From contig CM042090.1 of the NCBI GenBank assembly GCA_023512835.1, forward strand, positions 57,151,865 through 57,215,864: a DNA stretch of 64,000 nucleotides, in the 5' to 3' direction. Below, in pieces: positions 1 to 11,503 of this stretch. Each line of letters starts with the position of its first letter. Position 1 is the first letter of the stretch. A program made the position numbers and the translations under genes. The notes beneath the pieces are model-generated. The model was given only the letters and a program-made list of their open reading frames with translations. It had not been told where the DNA came from and ran no database searches. Origin of the DNA: Taxillus chinensis (lineage: Eukaryota > Streptophyta > Magnoliopsida > Santalales > Loranthaceae).

Positions 1-508
1 ACATCTCTCTCAAAAGAAGGAAACACACAGAACACAATATAATGGTTCTGACATACTTTAAAGAAATAATCTTTTGCAGAACCAACGCAAGAGTTCCAAC
101 ACAAGAGAGAGAGACTCTGAGAGAGATAGAGAGTGAACAAACTTAGAAGTGCTGTGCCCCGCGTTGAACTAAGATCAAGATCAAAACTTTCGATCTAATA
201 TACTTTCTTGTTTATCCAAGATCCAACACGATCATCAAGTCTCTTCTCCATGTTGTTTCCCACAATCAAAACTGTCTCCGAGCATTCCTATCTTATCTGA
301 GATCTATTCAGCAAAGAACATTTACTCCAATCTCAGATTTGTCTGATAGTTAATTACGTCTCACATCACTCACATTACTACTGTCATCTTCTCCATCAAT
401 ACTTCCACATAGTCATCCATAGATAAATCCAAAACTAGCCAACAGTCTAGCTTCCGTAGGCAAAGAGAGTCTATTCACCCCCCCTCTAGACTCACTTTGG
501 GACCTACA
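1..508 (+). repeat. Element A 5' LTR, right-hand part
   Basis: Nearly identical to 53842-54351, the end of A's right LTR. It ends in CCTACA and is followed after two bases by the primer-binding site, as expected for the 3' boundary of a 5' LTR. The first ~1.4 kb of this LTR lies outside the window. Confidence 0.9.
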
Positions 509-510
509 AT

Positions 511-522
511 TGGTATCAGAGC
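511..522 (+). other. Primer-binding site of element A (tRNA-iMet)
   Basis: TGGTATCAGAGC is complementary to the 3' end of plant initiator tRNA-Met and lies 2 bp after the 5' LTR. It would prime minus-strand cDNA synthesis. Confidence 0.9.
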
Positions 523-550
523 GGTTGTACAACTCCGTAGAGATCCTTAA

Positions 551-632
551 ATGGCTAACATGGATTCCAGCAGTGCAGCTCCAGCTCCCGAGCAAGCTCT
601 AGTTCCTATTGAGCAACTTGAAGCCAGTAGTG
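551..632 (+). pseudogene. gag: Element A gag, N-terminal 27 codons
   Basis: ATG at 551 opens a frame beginning MANMDSSSAAPAPEQ and rich in Ala, Ser, Pro and Glu. It is cut at base 632, mid-codon, by solo LTR B. Completing that codon with 31130-31131 keeps the frame into the rest of gag (31130 onward), so these are two parts of one gene separated by about 30.5 kb of nested insertions. The start is chosen because it is the first ATG after the primer-binding site in the gag frame. Confidence 0.8.
628..632. repeat. Target duplication left of B
   Basis: TAGTG here against TCGTG at 31125-31129: five bases with one mismatch, directly flanking the TG...CA ends of B. Confidence 0.7.
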
Positions 633-940
633 TGTAAGGACCCGTATTTGAGGGGTTCTTGGAGTTAGCCTTGAGTAAGAGGCCATGTTTTAGAGAATGA
701 ACATCAGCACAGTGATTTGCTCGTCAAATGGAGAATTTTGACTATGCTTGGGCTCGATTCGGAGTTCGAGGCCCTGAGGGGTATTTTGGGAATTTCACAT
801 GAATTAAAATATCCCAATTAACATATATTTGAGAGTTTTATTTAAAATATGATTTGGGCTTAATTGTTGGGCTGTAGAGCTTAATGAAGTGGATTAAAAA
901 ACCTTGGCCTTTGGGCTTATAGATGCTGGGCTTTAAATTA

Positions 941-984
941 ATCAAAACTACGTCGTTTTGATTATGTGGGAAAATATATAAAGG
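941..984 (+). promoter_or_regulatory. Probable LTR promoter of B (palindrome plus TATA)
   Basis: One palindrome, 8-bp arms around TACGTC, followed 8 bp later by a TATA-like stretch, then a GA-rich leader. The same layout with two palindromes occurs in D, E and H. Function is inferred from position only. Confidence 0.55.
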
Positions 985-1314
985 AAAAAGGCTTCAAAGA
1001 TTAGGGGATTCTCATTCCAAAACCATAGCAGCTGTCACCCCTTGAGAGAGAGAGAGAGACACGGCCAGAGAGGGAGACTACCGGAAAGAGGGAGACACGG
1101 CCTGAGACGGCGAGGACGATCCAAGGCCGGCGATCCAAGGTTCCTGCGGTGGACGAGAGCCCGGAGACGTGATTGCTAGAATACAATGACCAGTTGTATT
1201 CTCTGATTTTGAGGTAGGGAATTCGTGTTCATATTCATGCCTTCCTCTGAAAATTCTGGGTTTATACCCTCTGATATGAATATTGAGAATTCTGGGTTCA
1301 TACCCTTTGTTGCC

Positions 1315-1319
1315 ATTAC
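1315..1319. repeat. Target duplication left of C (ATTAC)
   Basis: Perfect 5-bp match to 29617-29621, immediately outside the TG...CA ends of C. Confidence 0.9.
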
Positions 1320-1731
1320 TGTAAGGACCCGTATTTAAGGTGCCTTAGAGACATCTTTGAGTTAGAGGCCTTATTTTAACAAATAAATATCAGCACAATG
1401 ATGTGCTCATCAAATGGAGAATTTTGACTGTACTTGGACTAAATTTGGGATTTGAGGCCCTAAGGGGTATTTTCGGGATTTCACAAATAATTTTATATTC
1501 CCTTTTAAATTACCTGGGTTTGTATTTTGAGCTTTGGGCCTCCCTTCAAGGGAAAAACCCAATATGAGAGAGAGTGGGCTATTTTGACTTTCTCCTTGGG
1601 TATACTTAACCATTGGGCTGCATTTGGTCTTGGGCTTCTATTAAAAACAAAATAATGAAAAGAAATAATATAGGAGAAAAGAAAAGGAAGAACCAAACCC
1701 TACCTTCCCTACAGCCGTCACACACACACGC

Positions 1732-1733
<2 letters not shown>

Positions 1734-1776
<43 letters not shown>
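1734..1776 (+). repeat. GA microsatellite in C 5' LTR
   Basis: About 20 uninterrupted GA units; the matching site in the 3' LTR (about 9596-9612) is much shorter. It sits where the transcript leader would be. Confidence 0.95.
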
Positions 1777-1780
<4 letters not shown>

Positions 1781-2357
1781 CGATCCAGAGTGGAGGGGTT
1801 CCTGACGATCTAGGATTTCCTACAGACGACGGGAGGCCGGAGGCGTTGAGGTAGCAAGGACACAGATCGCTCCGTTCTTTTCCCCAATTCTTTTTCTGTA
1901 ATACGAGGTAGGGATTTTAAGTTTTGTCTACTTGCCGTCTCTCTCTTACAGATTTCTAGAAAATAAAATTTATGTGATGATCTGGGATGTTGAAAAGGGA
2001 CCTTTTTATATATATTGAGTTTCTAAATTCTACCTTGAGCCTATGGATGATCTGGGTTTTTGTCTAAGTTTTTTTTTTAATTTTTGAATCTCTGTGAGAT
2101 TATTTATACTTTTGGGTTAGGGGTCATTTGTGTACCCATTGTCTTGAAACTATTTAGACGAAGAATTTTAGGAGAAACCCTGTATCTGGTTTGGTTAAGA
2201 CCTCTGATACTGGGAAAATCAAAATGAGAGCGAGGCCAGAGTTGGATTTTGGCCCTGTTTACGGACTTAGAATCTCAATAACTTCTAAACTAAAACGAAT
2301 TTGAGGTTGGTCCTTTAGGGAAAAATGATTAGAATGACAAAAGGAAGGTTTTGGAAC

Positions 2358-2591
2358 CTGCACGTGAGAAAGCCTTTTTCACTTGCAGATTCATTCTTGC
2401 TCCAAATAGCCCCAAATTTTAGGTGGAGCTTCCTTAGAGGCATAGGAGTTGAAATACCTCTGCACGTGAAAATGACCTTTTCACATGCAACCTTGTTTTT
2501 GGCTAAAAATCGTCCCTAAACCTTCTGGGATGGTTAGTTTGAAGTTTGGAGTTAATTTGCCTCTGCACGTGACAATAGGTTGTCACGTGCA
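2358..2591 (+). promoter_or_regulatory. Cluster of CACGTG inverted repeats (C 5' LTR)
   Basis: Three hairpin-like pairs starting TGCACGTGA. The best, at 2564-2591, has 12-bp arms (TGCACGTGACAA) around four bases. CACGTG is the plant G-box bound by bZIP/bHLH proteins. The role here is inferred. Confidence 0.5.
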
Positions 2592-3702
2592 GCTTGTTTT
2601 GGGCCCTCCTTGAGGTGGATAAGCTTCCTTTGAAAGGTTATTGATGATGCAGACTATGAGTGTGAGAAATGAGTGGACTTTAGGGACCATGAGGAGTCAG
2701 GTGATGTTATATGTGATGACTTGATTGTTTTGAGACTACCTGTTGTTTTACATTCTGGGTTAAGTTTTTGTGTATGCTAAACGAGTTGCATGTCTAGGCT
2801 GTGTCTTTGAGTTGTGTTTATGAGCTTACTGGTTGAATTGCATAGTATTTGTTGAATTGTACTTATTTGAGTTAAGCTTACTGAATTGTACTATGTTTAT
2901 TGAGTTGAGATTGTTGAGTTGTATATGTTGAAATGTGTATGTGGAGGACCCCAGAAACACGGGGAGTTGAGATAAGAACCCTAGAAACGCGGGGAATTGA
3001 GCTGAGTATGGGACAGTCATTATACTGTACCCCTTGAGATGAGATTCACAATTGCCTGGTGTGGTATGTCATGTCGCCGTGGTGGCGGGGTGTCCTCTGC
3101 CCTCCTGTGCAGGCAGAGGTATGAGGCGTGTTTACTGGGTGATGGTTATTGTTTTAGCTTAAGTCACTACACGAGCACATGCATCCACTTGACATGCATA
3201 GTTTTAGAGTGGGACGGGACTGGGGAGACTTGATCCCTACTGAGCTGTGGTGTGCTCACCCCTCCTTTGAATTGTTCTTTGCAGGACCTAGCTTGCGATA
3301 GGCGGAAGAGCTAAGTTGGTAGGCCGCTAGGGCTATGTGGCCTTATATATACATACATTTGGTTATTTCATTGTATTTGAGATTCTGTTTGCTTGAACTG
3401 TGTACCCTGGTTTTATTATTGGGAATTTGTTCCCTAGTGGGTTGTAAAAGGGTTGGAAACCTCTAAGCAATGTAATTGATGTATTAGGTTGTGAACACTG
3501 TATATATATATATTGTGGTGGTGTGCTTGGCATGGAAACAGGTACGTGCCCCTTGGCATGTTGATTTGTGATACAGGGATAGGACAGCACCCACAGTAAG
3601 TGTCCTCACTTCGGTGTTTACACCGAACCCTTGACCCTTCGGGTGCGGGCATGGGCAGTCATTACCCATTTCCAAGGGAAGGAAATTTGGGGCGTGAGAA
3701 TA

Positions 3703-3714
3703 TGGTATCAGAGC
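3703..3714 (+). other. Primer-binding site of C (tRNA-iMet)
   Basis: TGGTATCAGAGC three bases after the LTR end; a canonical initiator tRNA-Met complement. Confidence 0.9.
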
Positions 3715-4203
3715 CCAAGTTCATGGTCTAGTGGACTTAGGATAGTGGGGAGGGATAACTGCTTCTGAGACCCTTAGGAGGCTGTATAGGACACGCCTGA
3801 TCACCGTGGTTCTATCTGGTTTTCTGGGGTGCACTCAGGAGTAGTTAGACCAAGGAGTAGGGCATTTGCATTTGGGATGGGGTGCATACATGCATTGGCA
3901 TTAGGGCACTAGCTTAATTATAATATGAGTGTCATGATTTGAAATGAGTAACTGATTTGAAATGAGCATACAATGAACTAAAATGTGAATACTGTGGAAA
4001 GTGTTGAGACATGTTGATTTGAGAAACTGTGATGTGTTGAAAATTTTAAAGTATGAGATTGTAATATGTATGTTGAGATCCTGTGAACATGATGTGTATG
4101 CTTATGAGATGTTGTTTGAGTACCTCATGGTTCGAGAGGAGAGGGTGTGCTAAGCTTGAGAGATATTGATTCCAGCTCCACTTGTTTTTGAAATGTGTAG
4201 ACA
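3715..4203 (+). other. Untranslated leader of element C
   Basis: About 490 bp between primer site and gag. No coding capacity, RNA gene or strong repeat seen. Confidence 0.7.
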
Positions 4204-5575
4204 ATGCCTCCTAGGAGAATTACCCGAGCTACCCCCATGCGCAGAGGATGAGTCTTCTGCACGTGCTGGACAAGAGGGAAGGCAGCAAACGGAGGGCGAT
4301 GATCCCATGGAGCGGATCATGGCCCAAGTTAGGGCCTTGAGTGAGAATGTACAAGGCATGCGAGAGGATCTTAGGGGAGAGATCCGAGATGAGATTAGGC
4401 GGGAGATGATGGCACAGCAGACAGTGCTACCTTCTCCACCCCGTGAGACAGAGCCTCCACGTAGACAAGAGATACCGATGAGACGGGAGGAGGAAGATGT
4501 GGTGACCCGGTTCCGGAAGGAACAACCACCGAGGTTCAAGGGAGGAGCTGATCCTCTAGCAGCAGAGCATTGGCTGCGACAGATTGAGCACGTGTTCTCC
4601 TTTCTCCGACCCCGGGAGGAGGATAAAGTGAGGTTAGCAGTCAGGCAGTTGGAAGAGGAAGCCTTAGAGTGGTGGCTTAGCATTTCAGGTAGCCGGGACA
4701 TGCAGACCTTGTCATGGGAGGAATTCCTTCAATTGTTCCATGAGGAGTACTTCCCGGAGTCCTTGCGGTGGCAGAAACGGGAAGAGTTCAGTGGTTTCAA
4801 ACAAGGATAACGCACTGTGTCTGAGTATGAGCGTGAATTCCGAGGACTGAGCCGGTTTGCCCCTAAGGCAATCTCTAGAGAGGACCTGAAGGCCCATAAG
4901 TTTACCATGGGACTCAGGCCTGCCCTGAAGCAGAGGGTGGAGATACTGCGGCTGAGGACCTATTCTGAGGTCGTGGAAACAGCTAAGATTGTGGAAAGAG
5001 GAATGGAGGAGGGTAAACAGGCTCATCAGGAGCGGCTAGCACAGAGTACGCGTGATAAGCAGGGAGACTCCAAGAGACCGAGAGTTGAGCTTGGAAGTAG
5101 CAGTTTTCCCAGGGACAAAGGCCAATCACCAATGGCTCCACCAAAGTCCCGCTACTCTGGAGGACCGGGGAACTCAGCTGGAGGTTTCCCACGTGAGTGT
5201 ACTTGTTGTGGCCAAACTGGACACATGAAACGTGAGTGTCCCAAGCAGCACTTGCAGTGCCATAGCTGTGGGAAGACCGGACACCTTAGTATGGTGTGTT
5301 TCAGTAAGGGGAACAGCCGGGGAGCTGGTGGATTCGCATCAGGAGGGAGGAGTGAGACCCACTTTCGAGCCCCAACTCCGAGGCCAACACGTTCATGGCA
5401 GGCGAGTCAGCCTGGTTCCACACATGCAAGGCCACAGGGAGAGAAGCAACCACAAGGCAGTTCAGAGAATCGTCCAAGTGGACATCAGTCAGGGACCAAA
5501 GGACAAACAAGAGAGGCTAGTAGCAGGGCAAGCCATGGCAGAGTATTCGCGTTTACATCAGCACCACCCGAGTGA
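4204..5575 (+). pseudogene. gag: Element C gag (capsid and zinc knuckle), broken
   Basis: The expected start MPPRR at 4204 matches D and E. A one-base insertion near 4230 shifts the frame, and the main gag frame then runs to 5575. The first third is a charged alpha-helical stretch; the capsid-type retrotransposon Gag domain follows, with RFRKEQPPRFKGG, HWLRQIEHVFSF and EEFLQLFHEEYFPESLRWQK. The nucleocapsid end holds two CCHC motifs, CTCCGQTGHMKREC and CHSCGKTGHLSMVC (about 5200-5300). An in-frame TAA at 4808-4810 splits the capsid. Gag packages the RNA and forms the cytoplasmic particle. The TGA at 5573 separates it from pol in the same frame. Confidence 0.85.
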
Positions 5576-5581
5576 GAGGAG

Positions 5582-6319
5582 TTGCCACCATCCTCCGAGG
5601 AAGGCGAAGCCGGACCTTTGGTGGTTCGAGGTACTATTTTGATATCTCGCACTATAGTTGCTATCTTGTTTGATACCGGAGCTTCGTGCTCCTTGATTGC
5701 TAAGTCCTTGGTTGAGAGCCTTGGACTTGATTGTGTGAGGGCAGATAAGCCCCTGAGTGTTGAGTCACATGTGGGAGGTGCATCGACAATAAACCGAGTG
5801 TGTCGTGAGTGTATGCTTACGATAGGAGATGTTGAGGTCACATTTGATTTGTATGTGATGCCCATGTGGACCTTTGATTTGATTTTGGGGATGGACTGGT
5901 TAATGGCCTTTCAGGCTAAGATTGATTGTTATAGATGGCGGGTGTTATTTATTTCACCCACAGGATTACCCTGTACCCTAGTGGGGGAATGGGATGAGAA
6001 TGCCGGGAGGGCTGGACTGACGAGGGGGCTATGGGGTAGTGTTACCCATAGACTTCCTACACTTACTTTTGAGGAAGAAGGTAATATTGAAAAACGAGCG
6101 TGGCCGGTTGTTGTTGAGAATTTTCAGGATGTGTTTCTTGGGGAGTTACTGGAGTTGCCTCCACACAGGAGTGTTGAGTTCACAATCGAGTTATTGCCAG
6201 GAGTGGGACCTATCTCACAAGTGGCATACCGGATGGGACCTGCCGAGTTGAGGGAGCTTCAAAAGCAAATAAAGGAGTTGGGAGATAAAAGTTTCATTCG
6301 CCCAAGTACATCACCTTAG
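5582..6319 (+). pseudogene. pol: Element C pol: protease and start of RT
   Basis: An aspartic protease core, LFDTGASCSLIAKSLVESLG, has its catalytic Asp at about 5672 and the later LILGMDWL motif near 5880. It is followed by the linker FPGELLELPPHRSVEF-type segment and [23 protein letters not shown], the beginning of reverse transcriptase. The run ends with TAG at 6317-6319, where the family has Trp in SPWGAP, so it is a TGG-to-TAG change. The protease would cut Gag-Pol in the particle. This part otherwise looks complete. Confidence 0.85.
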
Positions 6320-7059
6320 GGTGCAACAGTCTTGTTTGCTAAAAAGGCAGACGATTTGCCAAAAAGGCAGACGGTTCACTACGACTCTGTATTGATTATC
6401 GAAAGCTGAACCAAGTGACGGTAAAGAACAAATACCCTTTGCCGAGGATTGATGATCTGTTTGACCAGCTGAGTGGGGCATAGTGGTTTTCAAAGATTGA
6501 TTTGCGTTCTGGGTATCATCAGGTGAGGGTCAGGAGCGAGGATATTCCTAAGACTGCTTTCAGGTGTAGGTATGGGCACTATGAATGGTTAGTGATGCCT
6601 TTTGGGCTCACGAATGCACCGGCAGTGTTCATGCACCTGATGAATCAAGTATTTGCCCCGTACCTAGATTCCTTTGTGGTGGTATTTATTGATGACATCC
6701 TTGTGTACTCAAGGACCCGAGAGGAGCATGAGGAGCATTTGACTATGGTATTGTAGACGCTTCGGGACCACCAGTTGTATGCTAAATTCAGCAAGTGTAA
6801 TTTCTGGATGCAAGAGGTACATTTCCTTGGGCATGTGGTATCTGCCGAGGGAGTTAGAGTGGACCCAACCAAGATTGAATCTGTATCATCTTGGAAAAGG
6901 CCCAAGAATGTTTTTGAGATCCGTAGTTTCTTGGGTCTGGCAGGATATTACAGGCGTTTCGTGGAAGGGTTCTCTCGGTTAGCAGCACCAATGACAGCCC
7001 TGACACGAAAAGGAGTTAAATTTGAGTGAACAGACAAGTGTCAGCGAGCTTTTGAGGAA
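6320..7059 (+). pseudogene. pol: Element C pol: reverse transcriptase, broken
   Basis: Copies the RNA into cDNA in intact relatives. Visible motifs are [47 protein letters not shown] and the catalytic FIDDILVYS (first Asp of the pair near 6691), then [20 protein letters not shown] and the thumb-like [19 protein letters not shown]. Near 6335-6375 a short direct duplication of a GCCAAAAAGGCAGACG-type segment shifts the frame. Stops lie at 6481-6483 (CAG to TAG), 6754-6756 (CAG to TAG) and 7027-7029 (TGG to TGA), judged by comparison with D and E. Catalytic residues are kept. Confidence 0.85.
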
Positions 7060-7690
7060 TTGAAGACTCGTTTGACTACTGCACCAGTTTTGAGTCTACC
7101 ACAGGATGGAGTGCCTTACGAGGTGTATTGTGATGCATCCCACGTTGGATTGGGGTGTGTTCTGATGCAGGAACACAAAGTCATAGCTTATGGCTCACGA
7201 CAGCTTAAGCCCCATGAGCAGAATTACCCAACGCATGATCTGGAATTAGCAGTTATCTTTGCCTTGAAGTCGTGGCAACATTACCTACTAGGGGAGAAAT
7301 TTGTGGTATACACTGACCACAAAAGCCTACAGTACATCTTCACCCAGAGGGATCTGAATTTGAGACAGAGGAGATGGGTGGAGTACTTGCAAATGTTTGA
7401 ATTTACACTCTCCTACACACCTGGGAAGGGGAATGTAGTTGCAGATGCACTGAGTAGGAAGGGAAAAGCTGAGGTTTCCATGAGAGAATGGAAAATGATG
7501 GAACAATTAGCAGTGTTGCAGGTACAACTTGATTTTAGCAGTGGGGAAGCAGTCGTATGTTCTATTGCTGTACTGCCAGAGTTATACCAGCGTGTCCGTG
7601 AGGGACAGTTGGGGGACGTGGACTGTCAAGTAATCCGGGCCCAGATAGAGGCCGACGAGCTGTCTGAGGAATGGACGGAAGGAACTGAAC
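7060..7690 (+). pseudogene. pol: Element C pol: RNase H and connection
   Basis: An open stretch with the RNase H acidic residues in order: [31 protein letters not shown] and [11 protein letters not shown]. RNase H removes the RNA strand of the hybrid during reverse transcription. The segment to about 7690 links it to integrase without recognisable motif. It continues in frame into the integrase; this is part of the longest intact piece of C pol (7060-8073). Confidence 0.85.
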
Positions 7691-9018
7691 ATGAGCTGAG
7701 ATTTCAGGGGCGCTTGATAGTACCGCCCTCCTTATGCGAGGATGTGATGAGGGAGTTTCATCATTCCCGTTTGGCTGTGCATCCGGGAAGGACTAAGATG
7801 TATCACGCCGTGCGAACACAGTTCTGGTGGCCAGGACTGAAGAGGTGTATAGCAGAGTTTGTTTCCAGGTGCCTTACTTGTCAACAAGTAAAGGTAGAGC
7901 ACCAACGACCTGCTGGTCAGTTACAGCCATTGCCTGTGGCTGAGTGGAAGTTAGAGCATATTGCCATGGATTTTGTGACAGGACTTCCTACCACTTTTGG
8001 GAGGAGGGATGTGATTTGGGTCATTGTAGACCGATTGACTAAATCGGCCCATTTCTTGGCTGTTCGGGAGTGAGACTCCATTGGAACATTGAGCCAGCTG
8101 TATGTTGACAAGATTGTGTGATTGCATGGAGTGCCTTTGTCTATCGTTTCAGATAGAGATGCACGATTCACTTCTCGGTTTTGGAATGGTTTGCAAGAGG
8201 CATTAGGGACGCGGCTTAATTTGAGTACTGCTTTCCATCCTGGGACTAATGGTCAGTCAGAGAGGACCATTCAAACGTTGGAAGACCTATTAAGAGCTTG
8301 TGTGCTTGATTTTGGGGGATCATGGGCTTCTCACCTTCCTTTGGTAGAGTTTGCCTATAATAATAGTTACCAGGCTTCTATTGGGATGGCCCTGTTTGAG
8401 GCATTGTATAGCAGACCTTGCCGATCTCCATTATGTTGGGCAGAAGCTAGAGAGGCAGCTATGTTGGGACCCCAATTGGTCCAAGAGGCCACGGCAAAAG
8501 TCCAACTGATTAGGCAGTGCCTTCTTACGGCCCAGAGTAGATAAAAGTCTTATGCGGATCGCCGACGGAGACCATTGGAATTTTTGGTTGGAGACCACGT
8601 GTTTCTTCGTGTTTCTCCACGGAGAGGGCATAAGCGATTTAGAAAGGGATCCAAGTTATCTCCACGATACATTGGACCGTTCAAGATTTTGAGCAGAGTT
8701 GGACCCGTTGCTTATAGGTTGGCATTACCTCCTAGTTTGAGCAGAGTTCATGATGTTTTCCATGTATCCCAGTTACGGAAATACCATCTAGATCCCACAC
8801 ATGTGCTGGATTGGAGTACCCTGGATATTGGGGAGGACGTGACGATTGTTGAGGCACCAATCCGTATTTTGGATTGGCGCGTGAAGCACCTACGAGGTAA
8901 GACTATTCCGTTGGTTCGGGTGTTATGGAAACACCGCGGTATGGAGGAAGAGACTTGGGAACGTGAGGCTGAGATGCGTGCTCACTACCCTGACCTGTTC
9001 GAGGACGAACAACCTTGA
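7691..9018 (+). pseudogene. pol: Element C pol: integrase and chromodomain-like tail
   Basis: Integrase joins cDNA to the host genome. A zinc-binding HHCC region ([17 protein letters not shown] ... CLTCQQVK) is followed by the catalytic core with Asp in AMDFVTGLP, Asp in [10 protein letters not shown] and Glu in [12 protein letters not shown]. The C-terminal part has VGDHVFLRVSPRRG, YIGPFKILSRVGPVAYRL and a chromodomain-like end that finishes HYPDLFEDEQ. Stops at 8071-8073 and 8119-8121 are CGA-to-TGA changes and that at 8542-8544 is CAA-to-TAA. The natural stop is at 9016-9018. Chromodomains can steer integration to heterochromatin in this lineage. Confidence 0.87.
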
Positions 9019-9182
9019 AGGGGGGGAGGAAGGCAAACATCAACATAGTCAGGTACTTGCCCAACTGGTTGTTTGATGCGTGTATTGATTTGTGTTACTG
9101 GTCTATTCATTGGTAGTGGTTCTTGTTTCCTTTCATTCCGCATTTTCTTTCCGAGGACGAAAAGTTCTTAAGGGGGAGAGGA
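9019..9182 (+). other. Element C 3' untranslated part and polypurine tract
   Basis: Short non-coding stretch ending in AAGGGGGAGAGGA (about 9170-9182), directly against the 3' LTR. It would prime plus-strand synthesis. Confidence 0.85.
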
Positions 9183-10026
9183 TGTAAGGACCCGTATTTA
9201 AGGGGCCTTAGAGACATCTTTGAGTTAGAGGCCTTATTTTAACAAATGAATATCAGCACAATGATGTGCTCATCAAATGGAGAATTTTGACTGTACTTGG
9301 ACTAAATTTGGGATTTGAGGCCCTGAGGGGTATTTTCGGGATTTCACAAATAATTTTATATTCCCTTTTAAATTACCTGGGTTTGTATTTTGAGCTTTGG
9401 GCCTCCCTTCAAGGGAAAAACCCAATATGAGAGAGAGTGGGCTGTTTTGACTTTCTCCTTGGGTATACTTAACCATTGGGCTGCATTTGGTCTTGGGCTT
9501 CTATTAAAAACAAAATAATAAAAAGAAATAATATAGGAGAAAAGAAAAGGAAGAACCAAACCCTACCTTCCCTGCAGCCGTCACACACACCCGCCCAGAG
9601 AGAGAGAGAGAGGGAGAGGGAGACGATCCAGAGTGGAGGGGTTCCTGACGATCTAGGATTTCCTACAGACGACGGGAGGCTGGAGGTGTTGAGGTAGGAA
9701 GGACACAGATCGCTCCGTTCTTTTCCCCAATTCTTTTTCTGCAATACGAGGTAGGGATTTCAAGTTTTGTCTACTTGCCGTCTCTCTCTTACAGATTTCT
9801 AGAAAATAAAATTTATGTGATGATCTGGGATGTTGAAAAGGGACCTTTTTATATATATTGAGTTTCTAAATTCTACCTTGAGCCTATGGATGATCTGGGG
9901 TTTTTGTCAGAGTTTTTTTTTTAATTTCTGAATCTCTGTGAGATTATTTATACTTTTGGGTTAGGGGTCATTTGTGTACCCATTGTCTTGAAAGTATTTA
10001 GATGAAGAATTTTAGGAGAAACCCTG
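9183..10026 (+). repeat. Element C 3' LTR, left part
   Basis: Aligns with 1320-2180 of the 5' LTR; cut at CCCTG, where D inserted. Confidence 0.92.
10022..10026. repeat. Target duplication left of D (CCCTG)
   Basis: Perfect match to 28091-28095. Confidence 0.92.
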
Positions 10027-11397
10027 TGTCACGCCCCCACGCCCCAATTTCCTTCCACTTGGAAATGAGTAGTGACTGCCCATGCCCGCACCCGAAGGGA
10101 CAAGGGGTTGGTGCAAGCACCTTAAAAGGACTTTTGGCACGGGTGCTGTCCCAAACCTGCACAACCAGGCCAACATGCGAAGGGGCATGCTCCTGCTCCC
10201 AAACCATGCACACAAACACAAATTGAATAACATCTCATTTTATTTCATTTCAACGACTAAATGTTTATTACAACCCAGTTGGGGAAAAAAACCCCTATAA
10301 AGCCACAAATAAAACCAAACCAAATTCCAAACACATAAAACCAGAGTACAATAAAGGAAATAACATAAAACTCCCAGCCTCAGGGGCCTAGCTCCTCAGC
10401 CTTCACCTACCGCCTGCTAAACCCTGCAAAAGAACAGTTTATAGGAGGGGTGAGCAAACCATAACTCAGTAGGGATCCGGTCTCCCCTGGACCCGTCCCC
10501 GCTCTACAACATGCATAATATGTGTATGCTTGTGCTCGTGTCGTGCCTAAGGCTAAAGCAAAAACATCACCCAAGAAACACTCTTTACCTGAGCCCGCAC
10601 CGAAGGGCAGAGGACACCCCGCCACCACGGCGACATGACATACCACATCCAGGCGAATGTTGCATGGACACCAATGCAACATTTTCCACCCGAGTCAGAT
10701 ATGGTCAACCACCTCCTCGGGCGCCATACCTACCCTCAGGAATGGGTGTAGACTTAGCCCACCGTCGTGAGTGCTACACCGAGACTCAGGACCACGTCCT
10801 GGCCAAATCTCAAAGGGGTCCAACTATTGTGCCTGGCCCATATCTCGGCTCGGTCTCAAATAGACCAACAGAACAAACATAGCATTACATCTCGACATGT
10901 AAACTCAAGACAAAGATTTACACTTTATTTCCGTAGGGACCAACATGGTCGATACAAGCCACACACATCAACCTCATAGGCTTAAAATCAAATATAAATC
11001 AAACACAAGACACACCGGTCACGTAGGTATATCATCGACACCCATATACAAGGTCTCACAGGCATTATATTGAATACATGGCATGCAGGCCTCACGGACA
11101 TTTTATCAAATACATAGTGTGCAGGCCTCACAGTCATTTCATCAAACACATGGTGGGCATAAACAAACCCAGAAAATCCTCAGGCCAAATTCAACATCGA
11201 ATCAACGAACATGCCATTCGAAGGCCAACATCCATATAGGAGATCACACCTATATGGATTTACATATAAATATATAGGTGAATATCCTAGAACAGAGGAG
11301 AGTTAGGAAGAATATGAATCCCTACCTCAGACTTTTGTCCTAACCTCCACGCTAGACACCTTCCAACGACGCGAACCACCACGGCAACTGCCCGGAG

Positions 11398-11399
<2 letters not shown>

Positions 11400-11447
<48 letters not shown>
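11400..11447 (-). repeat. GA/TC microsatellite in D 3' LTR
   Basis: About 23 TC units; only about 14 in the other LTR (27491-27519). Read on the minus strand it follows the TATA box. Confidence 0.95.
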
Positions 11448-11450
<3 letters not shown>

Positions 11451-11503
11451 GCGCATGCAAAGAAAGAAGAACACAAGAACCCTAAACTCAAACTCAAGCC
11501 CTC

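Larger units (their letters stand above)
633..1319 (+). repeat. Solo LTR B, left part
   Basis: Holds a palindrome with arms ATCAAAAC/GTTTTGAT (941-962), a TATA-like AAAATATATAAAGG (971-984) and a GA-rich leader from about 1044. No protein-coding gene seen. Ends in target sequence ATTAC, where C inserted. Confidence 0.85.
1320..3699 (+). repeat. Element C 5' LTR
   Basis: Begins TGTAAGGACCC and ends GGCGTGAGA (the other LTR ends in GACA). It contains a GA microsatellite (1734-1776), three CACGTG-type inverted repeats (about 2358-2591) and short degenerate repeats with CGCGGGGA and GGGACAGT motifs near 2944-3033. Most differences from the 3' copy are C/T or G/A at CG, CAG or CTG, as expected from deamination. 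Confidence 0.92.

Noticed and set aside
511..522. tRNA-Met gene fragments at TGGTATCAGAGC sites
   Set aside because: Only 12 bases match and they sit right after LTRs: primer-binding sites, not tRNA genes.
1613..1813. ORFs coding for long Arg-Glu runs
   Set aside because: Direct translation of the GA microsatellite.
4150..4701. 183-codon ORF on the minus strand inside gag of C
   Set aside because: It is antisense to a recognisable Gag domain and has no motif; a shadow of gag's codon bias.
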